DNA of 64,000 nucleotides from UBA8524 sp964215915 (GCA_964215915.1 CAXPEB010000059.1:74213-138212); one strand, 5' to 3'; positions 25,829 through 34,971 are shown, counted from the first letter of the stretch. The notes: generated from the sequence alone by a model not told the origin. A program made the numbers and translations.

Positions 25829-26763
25829 TTAAGGAATCACTCTTTTACGCGAAAATCCTGCTCTTCGGTGAATATGGAATCATCGAAGACTCCATGGGCT
25901 TGTCCATTCCCTACAACTTTTACAAAGGCAAGCTGAGCTTTGAGGAGGATACCGATCCGCTGACGATCGAAAAATCCAACAACAGTCTGAAAAGTTTCGC
26001 CAACTTCCTGCGGGAAGGGCAGGGAAAACTCAAAGCACGTATCGACGTTGATGCCTTGGATAAGGACATTGCCAAGGGCATGCATTTTAACTCCTCCATT
26101 CCGCAGGGGTTCGGAGTGGGAAGCTCGGGAGCACTGGTTGCGGCTATTTACGACCGCTATGCCCTGAACAAGATCGTACCCGGCGATGACTCAGCCCGGA
26201 AAGAGATTCTGAAACTGAAGGAGGCATTTTCCGAAATGGAAAGTTTTTTCCATGGAAAAAGTTCCGGTATGGACCCTCTTATCTGTTACCTGAATATCCC
26301 TATCCTCATCCGTAACAAAACGGACCTGGATACGGTTGGGCTTCCCTCCTACAATGCCGAAGGAAAAGGAGCTATTTTCCTGTTGAATACCGGAAACCCC
26401 GGAGAAACTCAACCGCTGGTGAACTGGTTCCTGGAAAAGCTGAAGCATGACGGATTCCGGACCATGGTGAAAGAGCAGTTCGTGAAGTACAACGACGAAT
26501 GTATCAAGGCCTTTCTTCACGGAGACTACAAGCCTTTGTTCAAGAGTCTGAAAAAACTGAGCAAACTGGCCCTCGATAATTTCACCCCTATGATTCCGGA
26601 CCTATTCCATAAACTCTGGAAACAGGGAATCGATACCAATGCGTATTACCTGAAACTGTGCGGAAGCGGTGGCGGAGGCTTTATCCTGGGATTCACCCCC
26701 GATCTTAAAAAAGCGCAGGACTACCTGAAGGGGTATCAAATGGAGATCATTCACCGCTTTTAA
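25825..26763 (+). CDS. mvk: Mevalonate kinase (GHMP kinase)
   Basis: Phosphorylates mevalonate using ATP, early in the mevalonate pathway. The 312-residue protein begins YAKILLFGEYGII, the N-terminal signature of mevalonate kinases with Lys10 and Glu16. The ATP loop is SSIPQGFGVGSSGALVAA (91-107), the catalytic Asp lies in GKSSGMDPLICYLN, and the C-terminal GHMP motif is KLCGSGGGGFILGF. A phosphomevalonate kinase role is less likely given the N-terminal signature but not excluded, since no other GHMP kinase is in the window. Start overlaps the mvaD stop by 4 bp; UbiA follows after 5 bp. Confidence 0.88.
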   Translation: MIKESLFYAKILLFGEYGIIEDSMGLSIPYNFYKGKLSFEEDTDPLTIEKSNNSLKSFANFLREGQGKLKARIDVDALDKDIAKGMHFNSSIPQGFGVGSSGALVAAIYDRYALNKIVPGDDSARKEILKLKEAFSEMESFFHGKSSGMDPLICYLNIPILIRNKTDLDTVGLPSYNAEGKGAIFLLNTGNPGETQPLVNWFLEKLKHDGFRTMVKEQFVKYNDECIKAFLHGDYKPLFKSLKKLSKLALDNFTPMIPDLFHKLWKQGIDTNAYYLKLCGSGGGGFILGFTPDLKKAQDYLKGYQMEIIHRF

Positions 26764-26768
26764 CGCGG

Positions 26769-27653
26769 ATGGCGGAATACCTCAATACCGAACAACGTAC
26801 CGTACTGGTCAAATTTCTGGCCTACCTCGGGCTTGTACGCTGGTACAACCTGACCCTTGTAGCGCTGGCCCAATACCTCGCCGCCATATTTCTACTCAAT
26901 CCCGGAAAAAAACACCTGGAAATACTTCTTGACCCCTGGCTGCACGTACTGGTATTTGCCTCAGCTCTGATCATTGCAGGCGGCTACCTCATCAATGCGT
27001 TTTATGATATTGAAAAGGACCTCGCCAATCAACCTAAAAAACTGATCATCGGCCGGATCATCAGCAAGAGTTTCGCTCTTAACACCTACCTGATCTTCAA
27101 CTTTACCGGCACCTTGCTTGGCCTACTGATCAGTTGGAAAGTCGCGGTATTCCTCTCGGCATTTACCTTCCTGCTCTGGTTCTATTCTCATAAGCTCAAG
27201 AAAAAACCCTTCCTCGGAAGCCTCACCGCCACCTTCCTCTCCGTTTGCTCCTTTTTTGTGGTCTGTGTCTACTACTGGCAACTGAACTGGGGCATTGTGC
27301 TATACGTGGTCTTTATCATTCTGGCTGAATTGATCCGGGAGCTGGTAAAGGATATGGAAGCCATCAAAGGCGATATCGTTTTCGGGTATACCACAGTTCC
27401 GGTAGCCTGGGGCATCCCTCGGACCAAAAGCATTATCTACGGACTGATGTTCCTTGGACTTATTCCGATAGGCACTTTTTACTGGCTGCATGGCTGGAGT
27501 CCGGTGATGTACTTTTTCCTTTTTGCTTTTTTCTTATGGATGATAGCTGCCCTCATGCTGGCCTATGCCCGGGAAAAAAAGGACTACAAAGCCGTAAACA
27601 AGCTTCTCAAGGTGGTAATTGTGCTGGGTGTACTGAGTATCGGGTTGGTCTGA
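26769..27653 (+). CDS. UbiA-family prenyltransferase (geranylgeranylglycerol-phosphate synthase type)
   Basis: A 294-residue integral membrane prenyltransferase with about eight to nine helices. The two Asp-rich motifs that bind the prenyl diphosphate through magnesium are N76-x-F-Y-D80-x-x-x-D84 (NAFYDIEKD) and the later KDMEAIKGD. The nearest described Bacteroidota relatives are annotated as geranylgeranylglycerol-phosphate geranylgeranyltransferase-like; the true acceptor cannot be read from sequence. Being co-transcribed with two mevalonate genes fits a role in using the isoprenoid product. No other quinone genes are nearby, so menaquinone MenA is less likely. Confidence 0.85.
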   Translation: MAEYLNTEQRTVLVKFLAYLGLVRWYNLTLVALAQYLAAIFLLNPGKKHLEILLDPWLHVLVFASALIIAGGYLINAFYDIEKDLANQPKKLIIGRIISKSFALNTYLIFNFTGTLLGLLISWKVAVFLSAFTFLLWFYSHKLKKKPFLGSLTATFLSVCSFFVVCVYYWQLNWGIVLYVVFIILAELIRELVKDMEAIKGDIVFGYTTVPVAWGIPRTKSIIYGLMFLGLIPIGTFYWLHGWSPVMYFFLFAFFLWMIAALMLAYAREKKDYKAVNKLLKVVIVLGVLSIGLV

Positions 27654-27869
27654 TCCCGCCCCCCCCACTACCCTATCCAGACCCTTTTTAGCAAAGAAGA
27701 AGACGGATTGCTTCTTCAAAAAAAGTCGCACACTTCACGATGATTAAATTATTTGCACGATAATGGAATCACCCTACACGAAAAACCATTATATCATCAC
27801 GATGACGCATTAGCCCTCATAATGATCCGGACTTCTACTGAGCTTCGGGTAGAACAAATATGCATCATT

Positions 27870-30164
27870 ATGAAAAAGCAACTTTTACTTCTGGGCGCCC
27901 TCTTCAGCAGTGCCCTGGCATTCTCCCAGGACTGGGAATGGGATGCCGAACTGGAAGCCGAAGACCATCTGAACATCCGCGACATTGCCGCTTCTGACGA
28001 AAACACCGTGGATGTGTTGTACGCCGTTGGGCAGTTTAAGGACTGGCTTGGCATCGGAAGCCGATGGATCTGCACCAACAACCGCAGCTATGATGGATTT
28101 GTGGCACAGTATGACCTCGACGGGAACATCCAGTGGATTATTCCCTTTGGGACAGACAGTGACCAGGACGAGGCCCTGGCAGTTACCACTGACCGCGGCG
28201 GTAATGCCTACATCACCGGGTATATCTCCGGAGAAGTTGAATCAGGAAATTATGTCTACCGTTTCGGGGAACGACGTTTCACCACCAGCCAAACGTATAT
28301 CAATACCCCAAAAGAAATCTTTTATGCACACGGCAGTGGCAAGCACCGCCCTTTTGTGGCCAAGGTCAATGCCAGCGGAAACGTCGTCTGGTTTGATGTG
28401 ATTGATGCGATTGAAGGGAAAGGTACCGCCATCGCTCTTGCACCGGGCAATGACGGATCCAATGTATCCCCCAGCTTCGGCACCAACGGAGATCTCTACG
28501 TGGCCGGCACCTACAAACCGAACAATACGGCAACAACTCTGACGCTTGATCAGGTAGAATTCAGCCAGAAAACCGGTGGATTCAGTGCTCATACCGTGCC
28601 TACCGTGGGTACCTATGGCTCCAATACCATGGCCTTTGTGTGTAAGTACCAGACCAATACCGGGTCTGCTCCGTATTACGCCGCCGAATGGGCGAACTAT
28701 ATCGGCAATACATACAGTGGCACTACCCGTGAAGTGGTAATCAAAGGTATTGCGGTAGAGTTCAATATGAACAACGGCTATTCGGCTGACGTGTTCGTTA
28801 CCGGGTATTATGTCGGGGACTTTACCTGCTCCACGTCTTACGGGGCTTTGTCTACCTCCAGCCCGGCCTCAACCTATGAAGGGTTTATCGGTCGCTTACA
28901 GGAAAACGGAGGCGACTGGGACTTTGTGCATTTCCTGGAATCAAACCACACCAGCGGAGGAAGCGCGGAAGAGGTGTTTGGTGTAGCCACCAGCCTCAAT
29001 GCCTATACGGGAGAATGGTACGTCACAGGCAACTACATTTCCGACAGTCGCGAATTGATTCTTACCAATCCTCAAAATGGAAGTATCAATGCCACCATGC
29101 TGACAAGCAGCAACGGGGGCTCGGATATTTTCGTGATCGAATTCGACCGGGATGGTGTTTTTGACTGGGGGGTCAACTACGGAAGCTCGGACGACGATTA
29201 TGCTTCGGATATCCAGTGTTTCGACTATACCAGCGGTTACCTCGCTGTGGCAGGGTTGTATTCCGACGGTTTCAATATCGGAAGCCTGAGCCTCTCCGCC
29301 ATCAGCAGCAGTACCGATCATTTTATCGCCCGTATTGATGAAGGAAACGGTAACCCTTACTGGGCCAAGGGCATTGACGCCCACCAGGTGAGTGGCGATA
29401 ACCGCACCCGGGATGCTGGTCCACGAATCGATTTCGATGCCACCAACGGCGATGACTACCTCTACCACAGCGGGATGTTCACCAGTTCCGAAAGTCCAAC
29501 CCTCATCAATACCTTCGGAACCACTTACAATACCTCCAGCTACCTGGGTAAGATCAGCATGTGTAATTGTCCGGCAGCCGTTATTGACGCTATTGCCACT
29601 ACCAGGATATCGGCCAATGTCATCCGGGTAGTTTTCAACGAACCTGCCAGCCTGGCCTGTATTGATCACTATGAAATCCTCATCGATCACAGCCTTGGCC
29701 AATCCAGTTCAGGAATAATCAATCCCTCAACTGCAGGAGGCCAGATTACCCGCGATATTGATATCGGCACACCGACCCAGGGTGCGATTCAGGTTATGAC
29801 CACTTGCGAAAGCACTACCAACAATGACGGTCCGGTATTGAAGAAAAAAGAAAGCGAGGGCACAAAAGCCAAATCCAATGTGATTATTGTGGGTAGTGCC
29901 GCTGACGACGACGGTGTTTCCGTGTATCCTAACCCAGCTGATAATGAGCTGCAGTTGTTCTACTCGCCGGCCAAGGGGGGTGATCAGGTGGATGAAATCC
30001 GCGTATTTGATCTCAACGGGAAAGAAATCTCAGTTACGGTAAAGGGAAACAATGACGAAGGAACTCAATTCCGTATCGATACCTCCGTACTGAAACCGGG
30101 AACCTATGTGCTCCGTATAAAAACCGGAGACCAGATGCGTACCCGCAAGATTACTGTTCAATAG
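27870..30164 (+). CDS. T9SS-sorted beta-propeller (SBBP-type) surface protein
   Basis: A 764-residue secreted protein starting MKKQLLLLGALFSSALAFSQ (ATG at 27870; the frame is open further upstream but only through non-signal sequence). Residues 20-600 hold recurring strands of the SBBP/propeller kind: GNAYITGYISGEV, GDLYVAGTYKP, DVFVTGYYVGDFT, EWYVTGNYISDS, YLAVAGLYSDGFNIG. A short domain follows (CPAAVIDAIATTRISANVIRVVF), then a type A sorting domain (VSVYPNPADNELQLFY ... LKPGTYVLRIKTG ... RKITVQ). It should be exported by T9SS. A terminator follows, so it is its own unit. Function unknown. Confidence 0.88.
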   Translation: MKKQLLLLGALFSSALAFSQDWEWDAELEAEDHLNIRDIAASDENTVDVLYAVGQFKDWLGIGSRWICTNNRSYDGFVAQYDLDGNIQWIIPFGTDSDQDEALAVTTDRGGNAYITGYISGEVESGNYVYRFGERRFTTSQTYINTPKEIFYAHGSGKHRPFVAKVNASGNVVWFDVIDAIEGKGTAIALAPGNDGSNVSPSFGTNGDLYVAGTYKPNNTATTLTLDQVEFSQKTGGFSAHTVPTVGTYGSNTMAFVCKYQTNTGSAPYYAAEWANYIGNTYSGTTREVVIKGIAVEFNMNNGYSADVFVTGYYVGDFTCSTSYGALSTSSPASTYEGFIGRLQENGGDWDFVHFLESNHTSGGSAEEVFGVATSLNAYTGEWYVTGNYISDSRELILTNPQNGSINATMLTSSNGGSDIFVIEFDRDGVFDWGVNYGSSDDDYASDIQCFDYTSGYLAVAGLYSDGFNIGSLSLSAISSSTDHFIARIDEGNGNPYWAKGIDAHQVSGDNRTRDAGPRIDFDATNGDDYLYHSGMFTSSESPTLINTFGTTYNTSSYLGKISMCNCPAAVIDAIATTRISANVIRVVFNEPASLACIDHYEILIDHSLGQSSSGIINPSTAGGQITRDIDIGTPTQGAIQVMTTCESTTNNDGPVLKKKESEGTKAKSNVIIVGSAADDDGVSVYPNPADNELQLFYSPAKGGDQVDEIRVFDLNGKEISVTVKGNNDEGTQFRIDTSVLKPGTYVLRIKTGDQMRTRKITVQ

Positions 30165-30190
30165 ATCTGCGTATTCTTTTAAACAGGAAA

Positions 30191-30218
30191 ACTGCCTGCA
30201 ATCGCGGGCAGTTTTTTT
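30191..30218 (+). terminator. Intrinsic terminator after the propeller protein gene
   Basis: ACTGCCTGC (30191-30199) pairs over nine bases with GCGGGCAGT (30204-30212), loop AATC, followed by a T-run. Confidence 0.9.
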
Positions 30219-30272
30219 ATGCTACAGCCCCTACTTCCACATCTCCATTTCAGGGATTGATTACCTTGCAAT

Positions 30273-30884
30273 ATGATCCATCATATAGGTACAGGCGAGG
30301 CCACCCGAACGCTGGCAGAATACCTGCAACGCAGGATGCCTTTCCTGAATGAAGAGGTACGGCAAGCTTTGGAGCAGGCCTGGTGCCAAAAGCTGGAACT
30401 GAAACGCGGGGAACGGATCGATGAAGACCGCCTCCGGGAACCTTGTCTTTTCTTTATCGAAGAAGGCTGCCTGAAAGCTGCACGGGAAACCCGGGAACAG
30501 GAAATGGTTTATGCCTTCGGATGGACCGGTCACTGCTTGTTCAACCTGCCGCGCTATCTCAACCCCGGCGAACGGGAAACCTATCTGGAAGCGCTGAAGA
30601 ACTGCCGGGTTTGGGCCATACGGAAATCGGACTTTGAAGCGATTATGGAAACAAGCCCGGAACTGAAGCAGTTTTGGGACCGCAACCTGCAGGGTATTCT
30701 ACTCGAACACCTTGAACGTGAGGCCCTCTTCATGCAGTCGGGGCCTGCTGCACGTATCGATTGGTTGCGCCTTAACCAACCGGAGATCTTCGATGAGATC
30801 CCGGGGGTACATATAGCCGCCTACCTGGGGATGCGCCCTGAAACGCTGAGCCGTTACCTTAACATTAAACTGAACCTTGACTGA
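30273..30884 (+). CDS. Crp/Fnr-family transcriptional regulator
   Basis: A 203-residue regulator. The N-terminal cyclic-nucleotide-binding-like barrel (about 20-130) has LKRGERIDEDRLREPCLFFIEEGCLKAARE but lacks the cAMP-binding arginine/serine signature, as in most Bacteroidota Crp/Fnr proteins. No Fe-S cysteine cluster is seen. The C-terminal winged helix (about 160-200) reads IPGVHIAAYLGMRPETLSRYLNIK. Weak promoter-like TACCTTGC lies just upstream. A ClpP-like gene starts 14 bp downstream with a strong ribosome-binding site, so both are probably co-transcribed. Ligand unknown. Confidence 0.88.
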   Translation: MIHHIGTGEATRTLAEYLQRRMPFLNEEVRQALEQAWCQKLELKRGERIDEDRLREPCLFFIEEGCLKAARETREQEMVYAFGWTGHCLFNLPRYLNPGERETYLEALKNCRVWAIRKSDFEAIMETSPELKQFWDRNLQGILLEHLEREALFMQSGPAARIDWLRLNQPEIFDEIPGVHIAAYLGMRPETLSRYLNIKLNLD

Positions 30885-30898
30885 AATCAAGGCGGGGA

Positions 30899-31474
30899 AT
30901 GCCCATCATGCCCCATCTTCCCGGCATGGAATATACTTCCCGTACCCACGACCTCATACAAAAACAACTGTTGTCTTCCCGCACCATCCTGCTTTGGGGC
31001 ACGGTAGATGACCATTCCGCCCGGCACGTGCTGGAACGCCTGTTATACCTGGAAAGCCTTGAACCCGGAAAAACCATTACCCTGCTCATCAACAGCCCGG
31101 GCGGACATGTTCATGCCAGCTTTACCATTTACGACTGCATGCAACAGATCAGCAGTCCCGTGGGCACTACCTGTACCGGGATGGCTGCTTCCATGGCCGC
31201 CATACTGCTTTCCGCCGGGGAAAAAGGCCTGCGCCGGGTGATGCCACGGGCACGGGTAATGATCCACCAACCCAGCGGAGGAGTGGGTGGAAGCCAGTCG
31301 GATATAGAGATTCAGCTGGATGAGCTCATCAAAACCAAACGGCTGGGGGCTCGCTTGCTGGCCGAAAACTGTGGCCAGACCGAGGAAACGATACTGCGCG
31401 ACTTTGACCGCGATCACTGGATGGATGCACAGGAAGCCGTGCAGTACGGTATTGTGGATGAAGTGGCATCCTGA
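30899..31474 (+). CDS. ClpP-family serine protease (probable paralog)
   Basis: A 191-residue ClpP/crotonase-fold protease with an intact triad: Ser98 in CTGMAASMAA (housekeeping ClpP usually has GQAASM), His123 in RVMIHQPSGG and Asp172 in DFDRDHWMDAQEA. The N-terminal processing region common in ClpP (the GERAYDIYSRLLKERII type) is replaced by EYTSRTHDLIQKQLLSSRTILLWG. Start chosen at ATG 30899 behind GGCGGGGA, an unusually strong Shine-Dalgarno for this phylum. Not next to tig or clpX but behind a Crp/Fnr gene, which suggests a second, regulated ClpP. ClpS is encoded at 45.2 kb. Whether it is the only ClpP of the cell cannot be seen here. Confidence 0.87.
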   Translation: MPIMPHLPGMEYTSRTHDLIQKQLLSSRTILLWGTVDDHSARHVLERLLYLESLEPGKTITLLINSPGGHVHASFTIYDCMQQISSPVGTTCTGMAASMAAILLSAGEKGLRRVMPRARVMIHQPSGGVGGSQSDIEIQLDELIKTKRLGARLLAENCGQTEETILRDFDRDHWMDAQEAVQYGIVDEVAS

Positions 31475-31550
31475 GCTTTTTCATTTAATCGATCGCCAAG
31501 AAACCTTCCCTTTACCGGGATTGATTATCTTCCCGATCAAATCATCCATC

Positions 31551-32003
31551 ATGACGCGGAACCTTATTGTAGCCTCACTGGCCCTGCTTTTGTTTGCCTG
31601 CGAAGGACGTCCGAAAAAATCAGAGGTTACCCCGGAACTGATCCGGGAATTTCTCGAAGACGTAACCACCCTCCAAAAAGTGGAAAACGGGAATCCTATC
31701 AGCCAATTCCGGATTACCGCGGAACGAACTGCCGACAAGGTGGTACAACTCGACAAAGACAATGTTCAAGAGGTCCTGGAAGAAGCAAAAGCTTATTCCT
31801 ATTGTGTGATCACCACCGGCGACCATACGATTGTACGTATCGAAGACCCGGAAGATTGTAGCCTTTCCGGTTCCTGGGGCGTGTGTATGCCGCGGGCAGA
31901 GGGGTATATTAAAAAAGACGACCTGGAATACCGGGACGATTTTGCCAACAACATCATCGGCAAGCCCGATGACCAGGAAAGGACGGTCTATTTCTTCAAT
32001 TAG
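31551..32003 (+). CDS. Small lipoprotein of unknown function
   Basis: A 150-residue lipoprotein: MTRNLIVASLALLLFAC gives a lipobox with Cys17. The mature part has a helical start (TPELIREFLEDVTTLQKVENG), a strand-rich centre and two cysteines near the middle (EDCSLSGSWGVCMP) that could form a disulfide. It ends with YRDDFANNIIGKPDDQERTVYFFN. No family recognised. The ATG at 31551 was chosen because the signal starts there; the open frame upstream is an overlap with clpP. It may be co-transcribed with the next membrane protein (8 bp gap). Confidence 0.8.
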   Translation: MTRNLIVASLALLLFACEGRPKKSEVTPELIREFLEDVTTLQKVENGNPISQFRITAERTADKVVQLDKDNVQEVLEEAKAYSYCVITTGDHTIVRIEDPEDCSLSGSWGVCMPRAEGYIKKDDLEYRDDFANNIIGKPDDQERTVYFFN

Positions 32004-32011
32004 CCCGGATC

Positions 32012-32548
32012 ATGAACCGGAAGCACTTCTTATCCGCCAGCTTCGTGGGTGCTTTTGTGGTAACAGGCCTTTATTTTCTGAATAACTGGCTTTTAGCCGT
32101 AAATAACTCGGAGGTGCCTGGCGAGATTGAGGTGTCACGAGCGGATACGTACCTTGTGGGGAGTTACCGGTTGCTCCTGTTCGGATCGGGGGTGTTCCTT
32201 ACCTGGATAAGCCTCTTTCTCCTGCAGATAATCTACCGGTTCCGTAACACCTTATCCAATTTGCTGATTCTGCTAACCGGTTTCCCAAGTCTGGGTTTCG
32301 GTTTTTTTACCTTGCCCCTGGTTTATCTGTACTCCCGGCTTCCGGAATCTGAAAGCCCGGGCTGGACCGTGTATCCTCCGCTGAGTGCTATGGAAGATCC
32401 CGTAACGGGAAGTCAGTACTGGCTTAGCCTGGATACTTCTGTGCTGTGTGTCCATGCTTTGATCCTGATCAGTATGCTTTTATCCGCTTTTTTTCTGGGC
32501 AGGACCGTATGGAGACCGTTTATCCGTAAATCAAATCCCCAGGGATAG
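32012..32548 (+). CDS. Small membrane protein with cytochrome-oxidase-I-like motifs
   Basis: A 178-residue protein with about four membrane helices (residues 8-29, 52-76, 82-107, 143-165). Two short motifs recall subunit I of haem-copper oxidases: GWTVYPPLSA at 117-126, followed about 20 residues on by a His in a membrane helix (SVLCVHALILISMLLSAF, H148), as in the oxidase segment GWTVYPPLS...FSLHLAGISS; and DTYLVGSYRLLLFGSGVF at 45-62, like DTYYVVAHFHYVLSMGAVF but without the two haem/copper histidines. The order of the motifs is reversed relative to the oxidase. It therefore cannot be an active oxidase; function unknown. Directly after a lipoprotein gene. Confidence 0.8.
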   Translation: MNRKHFLSASFVGAFVVTGLYFLNNWLLAVNNSEVPGEIEVSRADTYLVGSYRLLLFGSGVFLTWISLFLLQIIYRFRNTLSNLLILLTGFPSLGFGFFTLPLVYLYSRLPESESPGWTVYPPLSAMEDPVTGSQYWLSLDTSVLCVHALILISMLLSAFFLGRTVWRPFIRKSNPQG

Positions 32549-32857
32549 ATTCGGGGAAAATTCAATTGAATTATGGACTAGCCACGGACTGAAACCCGGA
32601 AAATGATTCAGGGAGTAATGAAAAATCTTGTGACAGACCAATGAACCAAAAAGCCGGTCACATGGACCGGCTTCGTCTACCAAAACGCTCTCCCCAAAAA
32701 TAAACTTTGGGTGATCTGCTGTACTATAGAGGCAATTTAGGAGGAAAAAGCTGTACGGGATTTTGCCTCAATTGATCAAATAGCTATTTCGTTTGACCAG
32801 TAGTAGAATCTGGTCGATGAAGTACCCCGGTTAGGAACAAATTCCCGCTTTCACCCC
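32549..32857. other. 309-bp intergenic stretch between convergent genes
   Basis: No gene visible. It holds the minus-strand terminator at 32648-32673; the rest is AT-rich sequence with no recognisable element. Confidence 0.4.
32648..32673 (-). terminator. Intrinsic terminator of the tilS-DUF3667 unit
   Basis: AAGCCGGTC (32651-32659) and GACCGGCTT (32665-32673) form a perfect 9-bp stem with an ACATG loop. On the minus strand it is followed by a five-T run, so it serves leftward transcripts. Confidence 0.75.
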
Positions 32858-33553
32858 TTATTGGGTATAATAACCCAGAGCCAGCAAAGCTGCCAGCAAG
32901 ACAAAAAACAGCAGGGTATTGAGGATACCGTATCCAAACTGAGTTATTACCGGTTTCTCTGATTTGAAAACACGTCCGCTCAAGGTACATACCCCTATCC
33001 CAAACAGTATTGCCGAATACGGAAAACCAGCGTCCCGAAGAAAAAGGGCATGCAACGGGAGCAGTACCAGCAGCCAGGCGCTTCCCAGATAAATTACGGA
33101 TACCAGGTGCCGGGCATTGCGCTTCTCCCGAAAATAAGTGAGACGTGAGGCCAGAAAAAACAGAGGGAAAAAGAGAATTAGGAAAGACAGCTGTATGGAA
33201 AACGTGTTTTGTTCCAGGGTCAGTCCCAACAGCCTGGAATCGATAAACGCCAGATAAAGCCCGGCTGCAGTCAGCGCAAAGAAGAGCATTTTACCGGGAC
33301 TGGGATAATACCCCTTATCGCCCTGCCAATAGGTTCTTACCACCTTGGCAGGATTATAGGTAAGCCGCATGGCCACCAGGAAAACACTACGTTCCAGGTT
33401 GAACAGGTTTACGGCAAGGTCATTAAGCATGGATCGGATGGTAACCGGCTTCCGCGTTTTTCGCTGGCCGCAATGTCCACAGTAATTGGCCGTAACCACA
33501 AAACCGCATACGGAACATACATCCTTATCCTGAGTTTCGCTGATCCGGTCCAT
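32858..33553 (-). CDS. DUF3667 membrane protein with N-terminal zinc ribbon
   Basis: A 231-residue protein. A zinc ribbon at the start (C13-SVC16 ... C25-GHC28-GQR) is followed by the DUF3667 core (TIRSMLNDLAVNLFNLERSVFLVAMRLTYNPAKVVRTYWQGDKGYYPSPGKML in outline) and four to five hydrophobic helices. The family is widespread in Bacteroidota, of unknown function. The ATG at 33553 (MDRISETQ) is preferred to an upstream GTG at 33577. It follows tilS by about 56 bp on the same strand and is followed by a terminator, so the two likely share a transcript. Confidence 0.85.
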   Translation of the reverse strand: MDRISETQDKDVCSVCGFVVTANYCGHCGQRKTRKPVTIRSMLNDLAVNLFNLERSVFLVAMRLTYNPAKVVRTYWQGDKGYYPSPGKMLFFALTAAGLYLAFIDSRLLGLTLEQNTFSIQLSFLILFFPLFFLASRLTYFREKRNARHLVSVIYLGSAWLLVLLPLHALFLRDAGFPYSAILFGIGVCTLSGRVFKSEKPVITQFGYGILNTLLFFVLLAALLALGYYTQ

Positions 33554-33609
33554 ACCTGCAATGTAGCGAATTTGCACGCCGACAGCATCGTGCGTGGCCG
33601 ATAAAGCTC

Positions 33610-34929
33610 TCAGGCAGTGTTGCTGGCCCGGAGGAGCAGAAAGCGTCCTTTCTTTTTAGTACTCCGCAACAGTTCGGAACTCCGCAGACCGGGTACCCAA
33701 ATCACCTGATCATCCATACACAATACCGGCCAGCTCTCTTTCTCAAAACGATCGATACGGGCATCGGTAAACAGATCACTAAGTAGCTTGCTGCCTTTCA
33801 TCCCAAAAGGGTGTATGCGGTCACCGGTCCTGCTATGCCGCAAACTGAGAGGCCAGCGAACTTGCTCGGGATCGATCAGGAGCGTAAAAGGGTCATTGAT
33901 TTTTCCCGGGAAATCTTCGACTCCCACCCAGGTAAAGTTCCAGGTTCCCGTACGCATGTTTTGCATAGGCTCCAGCCAGAGGCATTCGTTTTCCTGCTGC
34001 TGTCTTTTGCGCACCATCATCCATTGCCGATCGATCAGCAACTCATACTCCTTACTGCTGAACAAGGCTCCGGGACGCGTTGCTGCCTCCAGTACAAATG
34101 GCGCCTGATCTGCCATGCCAAAATTCTCCAACCAGCTACGCAGCAGGATACGGGCCTGGGGATGCTCCGAAACGGAAAGTGAAAGGCTGTTGGGGTCTTC
34201 GTCATGCCGGAAGAAGGCCAGATCTTCGGCCAGCTTGTGTTCCAGGTATTCGTTCCACTCCCCAAGTAATTCGGAGCTTCGGAGTATTTGCCTGACCGTA
34301 CCCGGATAGCGTTCTTCCCAGGGAGCCAGCACATTGTGGCGAAGAAAGTTTCGTTTGTAGGACGTGCTTCTATTGCTTGCATCTTCCCGCCAGGCCACCC
34401 GGTAGTTGCCGGCATGCCGCAGGATATCATCGGGCTCGCATTTCAAAAGGGGACGGAAAATCCCACGGCTTAGTACTTCCATACCTTTCATGCCCCGGAT
34501 ACCGCTCCCCCGCATGAGGTTCAGGAGCAATGTTTCCGCCTGATCCAGAGCATGGTGTGCCGTAAGAATGGCCACGGCACCTTCCTGTTTCGCCAGTTCC
34601 CGCAACCAGGCATAACGCAGTTCACGGGCAGCCATCTGGATACTCAACCCCTGCTCCTGGGCAAACGAGCGGGTAAAAAAACGGGTGGATACCCCCTTCA
34701 GACCATGCAGGCCGGCCTGTTCGATAACAAAGGCTTCATCGGCGTCACTCTCCTCCCCTCTCAATCCGAAATTGGCATGAGCCACCAGCGGTTTTTTCCC
34801 CGCCTGTACCAGTACATCCATCAGGACCATACTGTCCTTTCCTCCGCTGCAAGCAAGTATTACGGGAGAATCGGGAGGAATTCCTGCCGACTTCCATTCC
34901 TGCAGCAAATGTTTCACCAGCGGTGGCAT
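33610..34929 (-). CDS. tilS: tRNA(Ile)-lysidine synthase TilS
   Basis: Attaches lysine to C34 of the AUA-decoding isoleucine tRNA, which changes its codon and amino-acid identity; essential in most bacteria. The 439-residue protein has the PP-loop ATP-pyrophosphatase motif SGGKDS at 28-33, then HANFGLRGEESDADEAFV, LTAHHALDQAETLLLNLMRGSG and the RPLL segment of the family core. The C-terminal domain (FGMKGSKLLSDLFTDARIDRFEK ... PGLRSSELLRSTKKKGRFLLL) is the substrate-binding TilS_C. ATG at 34929 chosen; a TTG five codons upstream is also in frame. Divergent from the OstA-like gene across 57 bp. Confidence 0.95.
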   Translation of the reverse strand: MPPLVKHLLQEWKSAGIPPDSPVILACSGGKDSMVLMDVLVQAGKKPLVAHANFGLRGEESDADEAFVIEQAGLHGLKGVSTRFFTRSFAQEQGLSIQMAARELRYAWLRELAKQEGAVAILTAHHALDQAETLLLNLMRGSGIRGMKGMEVLSRGIFRPLLKCEPDDILRHAGNYRVAWREDASNRSTSYKRNFLRHNVLAPWEERYPGTVRQILRSSELLGEWNEYLEHKLAEDLAFFRHDEDPNSLSLSVSEHPQARILLRSWLENFGMADQAPFVLEAATRPGALFSSKEYELLIDRQWMMVRKRQQQENECLWLEPMQNMRTGTWNFTWVGVEDFPGKINDPFTLLIDPEQVRWPLSLRHSRTGDRIHPFGMKGSKLLSDLFTDARIDRFEKESWPVLCMDDQVIWVPGLRSSELLRSTKKKGRFLLLRASNTA

Positions 34930-34971
34930 AGTTTCTGAAAACAAAGAACGCCAAGGCGTTGCACAAAACCA

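Noticed and set aside
28941..29702. Minus-strand frame of 253 codons inside the propeller protein gene
   Set aside because: Antisense to a repeated secreted protein; composition follows codon bias of the real gene.
31320..31550. 77-codon upstream extension of the lipoprotein gene
   Set aside because: It overlaps the end of the clpP paralog out of frame and the signal peptide with lipobox starts only at 31551.
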